Shown here in pieces: positions 1 to 4,481 of a stretch of DNA of 5,375 bases. This DNA is from Candidatus Cloacimonadota bacterium. GTDB taxonomy: Bacteria > Hydrothermota > E44-bin80. Made by a program: the position numbers and the translations under genes. The DNA lies in the NCBI GenBank assembly GCA_004375785.1, contig SOKM01000021.1, positions 1 to 5,375 on the forward strand. The letters are read 5' to 3'. The notes under the pieces were generated by a model. The model did no database searches. It saw only the letters and a program-made list of their open reading frames with translations, and was not told the DNA's origin. Each line of letters begins with the position of its first letter. Within the stretch, counting starts at the first letter, position 1.

Positions 1-721
1 TGAGTTTGATATATTCACCGGCAAGTTTGGCTGCCTGTTTCTCATCTGTGATAAAATACTCAGGGGAGAGAGGACAAGAGATTACAAACGGGCAGTATTT
101 ACACTCAAAATTTGATGGAATTGGTTTTGGTTCTACTTCAAGAATTCTTTCCACCTTTTCTATCTTTTCCATCAGTTGCTTTGCAATCCTCGTATAATCA
201 TCCAATCCCTGAAGTGTATTTATCCATTCAAGCCTTGCGAATCTCACAAAATGGATTCCCACCTTAACTTTTAATCCCATCCTCAAGAAAGGCAGAGCAT
301 AGTACTGCAACTGTTCGTGATGTTTTGGAAGAACTTCCTGGGAGAAAGAAGTTTTGTGGTCGATAATATCTCTTTCTCCCCGTCTTGTAACCAATAAATC
401 TGAAATCGTAGTAAAGGTCTTTCCACCAATAATTATTCTTATTTTCTGTTCTGTGCTGAATTTCCCCTTGATGTTTGAGAATACTTTCTCAGGGTTGCCA
501 TAAATCTGAATATAATTGGCAAGTAGGGAGAAATCCTTATCCTCTCTGGTTAATATCTCAGCAAGAAGTGAATGAATTAACCTTCCAGTATCAGTTTCTT
601 CAGCAGGAAGAACTTCTACTGGGTCATAAGCCATTGTTTTATGGATTCTACGAGGACAGTTCAGGCTCAGGAGACTAAACGAGAACCTTTTCTTTTGTCT
701 CTTCTCTTTTTGACTTTTCAT
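1..721 (-). CDS. Cas4/RecB-like PD-(D/E)XK nuclease with Fe-S cluster cysteines (3' end outside window)
   Basis: This is a predicted DNA exonuclease; 240 codons are visible and no stop is reached before the left edge. The N-terminus has a basic lead and then the family signature FSFSLLSLNCPRR (residues 13-25). PD-(D/E)XK residues follow in the expected order: H50 in GRLIHSLLAEIL, D108 in ISDLLV, D121 and K123 in IIDHKTS, and Q137/Y141 in QLQYY. C22 together with C207, C210 and C216 (CKYCPFVISCP) matches the four-cysteine 4Fe-4S arrangement of Cas4 and AddB-type nucleases. The ATG at 721 is chosen because AAAGGAGG (730-737) lies 8 bases upstream and the signature begins soon after it. The start lies 47 bases inside the ERF gene, which suggests coupled translation. 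Its likely role is to resect double-stranded ends and make single strands for the ERF protein. A CRISPR Cas4 is an alternative, but no cas1, cas2 or array is seen. Family call is firm; exact substrate is inferred. Confidence 0.9.
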   Translation of the reverse strand, partial: MKSQKEKRQKKRFSFSLLSLNCPRRIHKTMAYDPVEVLPAEETDTGRLIHSLLAEILTREDKDFSLLANYIQIYGNPEKVFSNIKGKFSTEQKIRIIIGGKTFTTISDLLVTRRGERDIIDHKTSFSQEVLPKHHEQLQYYALPFLRMGLKVKVGIHFVRFARLEWINTLQGLDDYTRIAKQLMEKIEKVERILEVEPKPIPSNFECKYCPFVISCPLSPEYFITDEKQAAKLAGEYIKL

Positions 722-1493
722 TGTCCACTCCTCCTTTGTTTCTGGACACATCGGTTTCTTTTTTTGCAGAAGTTCTACTTTTGATGAGTTCTTCTATTCT
801 TTTAATGATCTGGTCTATTCTCTCTTCAGTTGGGTTTTTATCCAGTTCTGCATCTATGAGTTTCACCTCAGCCTTGCTGAGTTTTTTATCATTCTTCAGA
901 TTCTTGATTATCTTCAACTGGTCTTGTGTAGCTTTGTTTGTCTTTATTCCTGTTGTTTGTTTTCCTTTGCTTTGAAGTGGTTTTCTGTTTTTCTGCCCTA
1001 CACCTCGTCCATTGTTATCTTTCTTTTGGTAAGTGTCAGGATCATCTTTGTCAGTAGCAATATTGAAGAACTTTAAGAGAAAATACTTTTCAGCATAAGT
1101 GAGTGCTTTTCCTACTCCTTTTTCTCCTGCTATATCAACACCCTGGCCATACCAGAGACAAGAAAGTTTTTCTTCCGGGTTCTCAGCATTTATCCAGATA
1201 AACTCCATCTTCAACTCAGTGAAGTAAGTGGTCGTTTTCTTGATGTTTCCATTCTTGTCTGTATTTTCAACTGTTTCAGATATAACGTTTGTATCCAGAA
1301 CCTTAGGTACAAGTAACAACCCCTGTTTATCCAGCTCACCTCTCAATGCCTCCAGTGTCTGTGAGGACGATACATATTTATACTGATACCCTTTGTTGTT
1401 CTTCTTCAGATAAGGCACTGCTTTCCGAACCTCTATCAGTTTTTGATAAATGTTCATCTTATCTAACGCTTTTGTTTCACTATTTCTGGTCAT
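675..1493 (-). CDS. erf: ERF-family single-strand annealing protein
   Basis: This is a phage recombinase of the ERF superfamily (as in P22 Erf), which binds single-stranded DNA and anneals complementary strands in recombination-dependent replication and end repair. The 272-aa product has the ERF core at about 14-155. It starts with NIYQKLIEVRKAVPYLKK and ends with the diagnostic GKALTYAEKYFLLKFFNI (128-145) and an acidic DKDDPDT (148-154). A Lys/Gln/Gly-rich linker (about 156-186) leads to a helical tail beginning ATQDQLKIIKNL (188-199), a layout common in phage annealing proteins. The ATG at 1493 is preceded by AAGGAG with good spacing, while the internal Met13 has no such site. The last 15 codons, very rich in Lys and Glu, overlap the nuclease gene. 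A 42-aa gene lies 23 bases upstream. The family call is strong; the pairing with the nuclease is inferred from overlap and known phage modules. Confidence 0.92.
   Translation of the reverse strand: MTRNSETKALDKMNIYQKLIEVRKAVPYLKKNNKGYQYKYVSSSQTLEALRGELDKQGLLLVPKVLDTNVISETVENTDKNGNIKKTTTYFTELKMEFIWINAENPEEKLSCLWYGQGVDIAGEKGVGKALTYAEKYFLLKFFNIATDKDDPDTYQKKDNNGRGVGQKNRKPLQSKGKQTTGIKTNKATQDQLKIIKNLKNDKKLSKAEVKLIDAELDKNPTEERIDQIIKRIEELIKSRTSAKKETDVSRNKGGVDNEKSKREETKEKVLV
730..737 (-). promoter_or_regulatory. Ribosome binding site for the nuclease, inside the ERF gene
   Basis: AAAGGAGG on the minus strand sits 8 bases before the ATG at 721 and lies wholly within the ERF coding sequence. It fixes the nuclease start and shows that the 47-base overlap is genuine. 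Confidence 0.8.
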
Positions 1494-1516
1494 TACTTCT
1501 CCTTTTCAATCAGACA

Positions 1517-1645
1517 TTATTGATTTTTGCTCTTTCCTTTTGTCTTCCTCTTTATTATCTTTCTCTTTATCTTATTTTTCTGGTTCACGAATCGCATTTT
1601 TTCAATTACCTTAGAAAGATTTGCATGATATTTATCTTTAGACAT
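1517..1645 (-). CDS. Small strongly basic protein, 42 aa, unknown function
   Basis: A short reading frame begins with ATG at 1645, preceded by AAGAGGAG about 6 bases upstream, and ends with TAA at 1517, 23 bases before the ERF start. The product begins MSKDKYHANLSKVIEKM, which could form one amphipathic helix. From residue 20 on it is almost all Lys, Arg, Asn and Ile (NKIKRKIIKRKTKGKSK). There is no Cys pair, signal peptide or membrane segment. The good ribosome site, the clean spacing to ERF and its place directly after the only large gap argue that it is translated as the first gene of the recombination unit. The basic tail suggests nucleic acid binding, but that is a guess from charge. Strong Lys bias also arises by chance in A-rich DNA, so a non-coding leader is possible. 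Confidence 0.6.
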   Translation of the reverse strand: MSKDKYHANLSKVIEKMRFVNQKNKIKRKIIKRKTKGKSKNQ

Positions 1646-1657
1646 TTTTTTCTCCTC

Positions 1658-1782
1658 TTAAGATTGCTTAAAATTTTCATATACTTCCTTTTTTACTTTT
1701 CATGGGTTAATAATGGCTCGGCTGTATTGGCAATTTTGCATATTTCTTTAACCTCGATATTAGGATTTCTCAATGAGTCAAT
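1658..1782 (-). pseudogene. Possible broken small reading frame in the gap
   Basis: Two adjoining minus-strand frames give coding-like peptides. One, open from 1782 to the TAA at 1693, contains NPNIEVKEICKIANTAEPLL and ends LLTHEK. The other, ending with TAA at 1658, reads KVKKEVYENFKQS and has an in-frame stop just before it. A single inserted base in the A-rich junction (about 1689-1703) would join them into a product of about 40 aa ending just before the ribosome site of the 42-aa gene. Neither part has a good start: only TTG at 1773 is available and it has no Shine-Dalgarno site, though it lies almost at the predicted transcription start. This could be a decayed gene, a sequencing indel or chance. 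Confidence 0.2.
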
Positions 1783-1808
1783 TTATATTTGATATAACAG
1801 CCGAGCCA
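1714..1808. repeat. Perfect 12-base inverted repeat with 71-base spacer
   Basis: TGGCTCGGCTGT at 1714-1725 is repeated in reverse complement at 1797-1808. These GC-rich arms stand out in an AT-rich gap. One arm overlaps the candidate -35 box and the other lies roughly 50 bases after the predicted start of transcription, an arrangement seen for paired operators bound by one regulator with DNA looping. Alternatively, in a read-through transcript the arms would pair into a long-loop stem. No other copy of the motif was noticed in the window. Confidence 0.7.
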
Positions 1809-1809
1809 A
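1782..1809 (-). promoter_or_regulatory. Candidate sigma-70-type promoter for the recombination unit
   Basis: On the minus strand, TTGGCT (1804-1809) is followed after 16 bases by TATAAA (1782-1787). The -10 box matches consensus at 5 of 6 positions and the -35 box at 4 of 6. Transcription would start near 1775, about 130 bases before the 42-aa gene, and continue into ERF and the nuclease. The -35 box overlaps the right arm of the inverted repeat, as expected for an operator. The prediction is by eye in AT-rich DNA, so chance is a real alternative. Confidence 0.45.
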
Positions 1810-1820
1810 TTCCTTAAAGA

Positions 1821-2483
1821 TTACTTCTTCACATAAACCCCAATGGAGACAGTGCACTGGTATCTAGCGTCCAGGATCAGGATACACTTTTTATGACTCA
1901 AAAGAGCTTTCTCTACAAGGTCTCTCAAATCATCCAGTCCATCCTCTTTTGTGGATGTGGAACTGAATCCTGTTACTTTTTCACCTGAAAGATTATCAAA
2001 CTCTACATTACCTATAAACTCCAGATGCTCGTTCCAGTGTTTTCCACCGACCGGGATTAGATGTCTTGAGGCTTTCACCCTTTTCCACGTTACATCCTCA
2101 GCTGATGTAATCCAGTTATCTTTTCTGCTAATCTCTCTATCAAAATAGCAGTTCAGGCAAAGTTGATCTCCATCATCGGTGAATGTATAGTAGTTTTCCC
2201 AGGTGTAGTTGGTGATGAATGTCTTTCCGCAGTCATCACAGGTGAAGAATCCTTCCGAAGGGTTTCCAAAGTACTGATCATGCTCCTCACATAACCCTAT
2301 GATACCCTTTGGAACATCACTGAAGACATCATACCAGGGATAGGTATATTCAGCAGGTTTATCACACCAATCGCACTTAATCCTGATTCCATCAAGATAA
2401 CCTGTTTTAACTGCTTTGTTAAGTTTGGTAGCGTTTTTAACCGCTTCCTCATTTAACCGGTTAATATCTGGAAGTGACCACAT
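1821..2483 (-). CDS. Unknown phage-type protein with two predicted zinc-binding sites, 220 aa
   Basis: The product has two four-ligand sets typical of structural zinc. The first is C37/C40 (CDWC) with C65/H68 (CEEH). The second is C82/C85 (CDDC) with C109/C112 (CLNC), followed by the tryptophan-containing stretch KDNWITSAEDVTWKR. The second half, without Cys pairs, includes RHLIPVGGKHWNEHLEFIG, a linker near GFSSTSTKEDG, and a helix-strand end (LRDLVEKALL, then CILILDARYQ). I do not recognise a named family. Zinc ribbons in small phage proteins often mediate DNA, RNA or protein contact, which is only a general expectation. The ATG at 2483 is the start: AAAGGAGG (2493-2500) lies 9 bases upstream, whereas an in-frame TTG at 2492 touches that site and cannot be used with it. 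The gene follows the 109-aa gene by 5 bases, so translation is probably coupled. The 175-base control gap lies downstream. Confidence 0.85.
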   Translation of the reverse strand: MWSLPDINRLNEEAVKNATKLNKAVKTGYLDGIRIKCDWCDKPAEYTYPWYDVFSDVPKGIIGLCEEHDQYFGNPSEGFFTCDDCGKTFITNYTWENYYTFTDDGDQLCLNCYFDREISRKDNWITSAEDVTWKRVKASRHLIPVGGKHWNEHLEFIGNVEFDNLSGEKVTGFSSTSTKEDGLDDLRDLVEKALLSHKKCILILDARYQCTVSIGVYVKK

Positions 2484-2488
2484 AATTA

Positions 2489-2818
2489 TCAACCTCCTTT
2501 CTTTATCAATGTTTTTTGATTCTCATATGCTTCGATGAGTTCAGGTGAGGCATCCTCTACAGGTGTGAAACCACCGAGAACAAAACCTAACTCACCCATG
2601 CTCCAGAAGATTTCTTTGTCGTTGTATCCGTTACCATTTGCTGTATGGTCTGGAGTAATGACATTCCCAAAACAGTTCTCCAATGCCCTGACTGTGGGTC
2701 CATTATCACACGGTACCTGTTCGATCTCCTCTGTTTCGCTGTCCTGGATAACCAGAAAACCAAGTCCAGAACCCCAGCTACCTATGAAATTTATGATTTC
2801 TCCTTTTCTTATTTCCAT
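2489..2818 (-). CDS. Conserved-looking protein with SWGSGLG and CDNGPTVRALE motifs, 109 aa
   Basis: This small soluble protein begins MEIRKGEIINFIGSWGSGLG, then a strand FLVIQDSE, then VPCDNGPTVRALENCFGNVI (residues 35-54). A Gly/Asn-rich loop (HTANGNGYND) precedes a second beta part, MGELGFVLGGFTPV, and a C-terminal helix. From memory, similar short proteins occur as unnamed hypotheticals in bacteria, archaea and phages, but I cannot give a function. The dense Gly/Trp/Pro motifs suggest a small beta-barrel with a conserved surface; that is inference. The ATG at 2818 has AAGGAGG 5 bases upstream. That start lies 41 bases inside the 89-aa gene, and the stop is 5 bases before the zinc-site gene, so translation is likely coupled on both sides. 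Confidence 0.85.
   Translation of the reverse strand: MEIRKGEIINFIGSWGSGLGFLVIQDSETEEIEQVPCDNGPTVRALENCFGNVITPDHTANGNGYNDKEIFWSMGELGFVLGGFTPVEDASPELIEAYENQKTLIKKGG
2493..2500 (-). promoter_or_regulatory. Ribosome binding site deciding the start of the zinc-site gene
   Basis: AAAGGAGG on the minus strand lies in the last codons of the 109-aa gene (Lys-Gly-Gly before TGA). Its 9-base spacing supports ATG at 2483 and excludes the TTG at 2492, which directly abuts it. Confidence 0.75.
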
Positions 2819-3047
2819 GGTTCCTCCTTATCCAAATTTCATTATCTCTGATAAAAGCCGACAGTCCATTCCTTCTCTTGAAATTTATACGGTCTTGTGG
2901 TTCTCTTGTTATGATGTAGACATTTGATAGGATTTCTTCTTCCTTGGTTGTTACATAGAAAGGGACTGTTATACCAACTGTGGTTTTATTCCTTTTCCAT
3001 CTGAGTTGTTTCTCAACCTCATCTACGATAAGCATTAGCCTATCCAC
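2778..3047 (-). CDS. Small basic protein, 89 aa, unknown function
   Basis: The product starts with a helix (LMLIVDEVEKQLRWKRNK), continues with beta-like segments (TTVGITVPFYVTT and ILSNVYIITREP), and ends in a very basic tail (WIRRNHGNKKRRNHKFHR). Most of the tail is encoded in the 41-base overlap with the next gene, so part of it may be a by-product of the overlap. The predicted start is GTG at 3047, with AAAGGAGAT about 8 bases upstream. An in-frame ATG at 3035 is an alternative start that would give 85 aa. The gene follows DUF2958 after 33 bases. No family is recognised. A nucleic-acid-binding role would fit the charge but is not shown. Confidence 0.7.
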   Translation of the reverse strand: MDRLMLIVDEVEKQLRWKRNKTTVGITVPFYVTTKEEEILSNVYIITREPQDRINFKRRNGLSAFIRDNEIWIRRNHGNKKRRNHKFHR

Positions 3048-3080
3048 TGTTCTTTATCTCCTTTCATATTTGTTGCGAGT

Positions 3081-3416
3081 TTATAATCGTGTGTCAATGA
3101 CCTCTTTTAGAGTATGCTCTTCTCCAAAATAAAGATCTCTTTCAATCCCTAATCCGAAGGCCCCTTTAACACTTTCCATTTCCTTGAGAGAGAAATATCC
3201 CAATTCATTCGCAAACCCACGTACATATCCGAAGAAGTGATAATCTATCTCCTTTCTATGTTCATCAAGTATTGGTTCACCTTCTATAGCATACCAGGTC
3301 CAGCTGTTCCAGGGGGCGAAGAACTTTGCTATTATGGGAATATCTTCAGGATTCTTCTCTTCGGTTTCCCTGAATTTCGGGAACTTTTCCCGTAATTCTT
3401 TTGTCAATAGTTTCAT
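3081..3416 (-). CDS. DUF2958-family protein, 111 aa
   Basis: The sequence matches the DUF2958 pattern along its length: an N-terminal MKLLTKELREKFP, then PIIAKFFAPWNSWTWYAIEG (27-46), FFGYVRGF (61-68), ELGYFSLKEMESV (71-83) and LGIERDLYF (89-97). The family's function is unknown. From memory it occurs in plasmids, integrative elements and phages, sometimes near anti-restriction genes. The length of 111 aa is normal for the family. The ATG at 3416 has AAGGAG (3423-3428) 6 bases upstream and fits the family N-terminus. The frame stays open to about 3521, but that extension only mirrors the neighbouring gene and should not be included. The start lies 71 bases inside the 106-aa gene. The Trp/Tyr-rich WTWY and FFGYV motifs may mark a conserved pocket, which is inference. 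Confidence 0.9.
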   Translation of the reverse strand: MKLLTKELREKFPKFRETEEKNPEDIPIIAKFFAPWNSWTWYAIEGEPILDEHRKEIDYHFFGYVRGFANELGYFSLKEMESVKGAFGLGIERDLYFGEEHTLKEVIDTRL

Positions 3417-3666
3417 TTGAGTCTCCTTCTTTAGATAAGTAAGTCTTGACTGCTTTGAACAATCTTTTACTTCCCACCTCATTGGTGATTGCAATAACTC
3501 TTGTTTGAGGAATCTTTGCATAAATCACCACATAATCCTCTTTGCTCTCTATTTTATATGCGTGAGCTATCAACCCCTTCACTTGTTGAAAGGAAGTTCT
3601 TGTTATGATGAATATAGTTGGAACAAGGTAATATCTTATTTTTCCAGCAGGGTTTTGATTTGCCAT
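3346..3666 (-). CDS. Small protein of unknown function, 106 aa, overlapping DUF2958
   Basis: The product begins MANQNPAGKIRYYLVPTIFI. Alternating strands and helices follow: TSFQQVKGLIAHAYKI, then DYVVIYAKI, RVIAITNEV and KRLFKAVKTYLSKEG. Its final 23 residues or so, charged and irregular, are encoded in the 71-base overlap with the DUF2958 gene. The ATG at 3666 is 9 bases after the stop of the 90-aa gene, with AGAGG just upstream; this ribosome site is weaker than its neighbours', so translation may depend on coupling. The hydrophobic patch near residues 12-21 is too short and too broken to call a membrane segment. No family is recognised. The composition and the tight fit between two genes favour a real gene. 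Confidence 0.75.
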   Translation of the reverse strand: MANQNPAGKIRYYLVPTIFIITRTSFQQVKGLIAHAYKIESKEDYVVIYAKIPQTRVIAITNEVGSKRLFKAVKTYLSKEGDSNETIDKRITGKVPEIQGNRREES

Positions 3667-3675
3667 TTTAGCCTC

Positions 3676-3948
3676 TTATATTAGCCAGTTGTTGTTTTTA
3701 ATCTTCTGCACAATGACCGCTTCCTGGTTGTTTGCTGATTTGATTTCTCTGGCTGCTGAATTAATTTTGGTAACAATATCACTTTCTCCCAGAATCTCGA
3801 TTATCAGGGTTTTCTCTTTCTGGAGTCGCCAGAATCCCTCTGCTTTATAAATCGTAAAACCATCAAAATATCGGGAGATGATTTCCTCAATTTTACCCTT
3901 ATTAGTGTCTTCAGTATAGATTCTGAAGGTTGCTGATTGATTTTTCAT
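3676..3948 (-). CDS. Small phage-type protein with 'YFDGFTIYKAEGFW' motif, 90 aa
   Basis: The product reads as an alternating beta-alpha-beta domain: FRIYTEDTN, a helix GKIEEIISRYF, then DGFTIYKAEGFWRLQKEKTL, IIEILGE, and a second helix before EAVIVQKI. The order resembles a ferredoxin-like fold. From memory, short phage and prophage proteins share the pattern of a nucleotide-free strand, an aromatic FDGFT turn and a G-[FYW]-W segment followed by EKxLIIEI, but none with a proven role. The ATG at 3948 has AAGGAGG 6 bases upstream. It is the first gene after the hairpin at 3972-4014, so its transcription must pass that structure, because no room for a promoter is left. The next gene starts 9 bases after its stop. 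Confidence 0.82.
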   Translation of the reverse strand: MKNQSATFRIYTEDTNKGKIEEIISRYFDGFTIYKAEGFWRLQKEKTLIIEILGESDIVTKINSAAREIKSANNQEAVIVQKIKNNNWLI

Positions 3949-3968
3949 AATGTCCTCCTTACCGAATG

Positions 3969-4014
3969 AAAAAAGGGACCCGGGTGATAGGTATACTACC
4001 AGCCGAATCCCTTT
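3969..4014 (-). terminator. Strong hairpin plus U-tract: terminator or attenuator inside the gene cluster
   Basis: Arms at 3972-3990 and 3996-4014 pair across a 5-base loop. Written as the minus-strand RNA, the 19-position stem has Watson-Crick pairs plus three G-U wobbles and a single C-C mismatch. On the plus strand the wobble positions become A-C mismatches. The stem base is AAAGGGA with TCCCTTT, and six T residues (3974-3969) follow at once, as in Rho-independent terminators. It begins about 20 bases after the coiled-coil gene stop, and the next gene's ribosome site comes only a few bases after the U-tract. Since all genes run the same way, it more likely reduces than ends transcription. 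Confidence 0.75.
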
Positions 4015-4034
4015 AATGTCTTTGATGAGAGATT

Positions 4035-4481
4035 TTATTTCATCTTCGAAAGGATCTCCTTGACCTCATCAGTCTGATCCACCAACCAGAGGTCCTCCAA
4101 TAATTCTAGCTTGAGGGTCTCAAGGGCTTTCTGCTCAGACTCAAGGTCCAACTCAACTTTGACCCTTTTGTTGACCTCCTTCTGTATTTTTGAGCCATCG
4201 ACCTCTCCGCTTTCGATATTAGAATGGGAGTAGTACCCTCTGCCGGCACGCTTCTGAACTTCCTCCTCAATCGCTTCACATTCCTCCTTGAGAGTTTTAT
4301 ATCTCTGCGTAAGCTTATCCAATCCCAGGTCCTTGAGCACATCCTTCTTGTGTTTCTTCTCAAGGTCATCATGCCTTTTCTGCAATTCCCTTAAAGTTCT
4401 CTCGTACCGACTCAGCAGGATCTTCTCTGCCTTCTCACGGAGCTTGACGGTAACGTGACCATTTCCATTTCCGTTATTCAT
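4035..4481 (-). CDS. Coiled-coil protein of unknown function, 148 aa
   Basis: After a short Asn-Gly-rich lead (MNNGNGNGH) the product is almost all charged helix. About 13-77 forms a likely coiled coil with heptad-spaced Leu (ILLSRYERTLRELQKRHDDL). A turn follows at GRGYYSHSNIESG (residues 80-92), then a second helical part (about 97-148) rich in Leu and Glu. There are no Cys pairs, nucleotide motifs or membrane segments. The ATG at 4481 is chosen because AAGGAGGTGA (4487-4496), a near full-length match to the 16S tail, lies at proper spacing. An in-frame GTG at 4490 falls inside that site and is excluded. The start overlaps the clamp gene stop by 8 bases, so the two are coupled and could interact, which is inferred only from order. 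A scaffold or replication accessory role is possible. Confidence 0.82.
   Translation of the reverse strand: MNNGNGNGHVTVKLREKAEKILLSRYERTLRELQKRHDDLEKKHKKDVLKDLGLDKLTQRYKTLKEECEAIEEEVQKRAGRGYYSHSNIESGEVDGSKIQKEVNKRVKVELDLESEQKALETLKLELLEDLWLVDQTDEVKEILSKMK

Larger units (their letters stand above)
1646..1820. other. 175-base intergenic control region
   Basis: This is the largest stretch without a clear gene. It contains a candidate minus-strand promoter (1782-1809), a perfect 12-base inverted repeat (1714-1725 and 1797-1808), and a short reading frame with coding-like composition that lacks a convincing start (see 1658-1782). It separates the zinc-site gene from the 42-aa/ERF/nuclease unit. 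No T-tract hairpin that could serve as a terminator is visible here. Confidence 0.6.

Noticed and set aside
1..721. CRISPR-associated Cas4 from an adaptation operon
   Set aside because: The neighbour is a phage annealing protein, and no cas1, cas2 or repeat-spacer array is present. A phage recombination nuclease explains the context better.
1346..1792. Plus-strand open frame of 148 codons rich in Leu, Phe and Ser, looking like a membrane protein
   Set aside because: It is antisense to the start of ERF and the Lys-rich 42-aa gene; Phe/Leu richness is what the complement of A-rich coding DNA gives. No ribosome site was seen.
2453..2464. Perfect 12-base palindrome TTAACCGGTTAA near the start of the zinc-site gene
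   Set aside because: It lies in coding sequence (Ile-Asn-Arg-Leu-Asn), away from any promoter, and a palindrome of this size can occur by chance. It would matter only if conserved beyond codon need.
2535..2927. Plus-strand open frame of 130 codons
   Set aside because: It lies antisense to the 109-aa and 89-aa genes, which have strong ribosome sites and motif-like products. It has no family features.
3417..3521. N-terminal extension of the DUF2958 protein by about 35 residues
   Set aside because: The ATG at 3416 has AAGGAG at 6 bases and matches the family's usual N-terminus. The extension lies within the coding part of the 106-aa gene and has no family similarity.
3979..4014. Possible minus-strand promoter inside the hairpin, with a TATACC -10-like box
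   Set aside because: The -35 candidate (TTAAAG) is poor, the spacer is only 15 bases, and the bases are explained better by the hairpin stem and loop.
4106..4372. Second minus-strand frame within the coiled-coil gene, very rich in Arg and Ser
   Set aside because: It is an out-of-frame reading of the Lys/Glu-rich coiled-coil sequence, has no suitable ribosome site and lies wholly inside a better gene.
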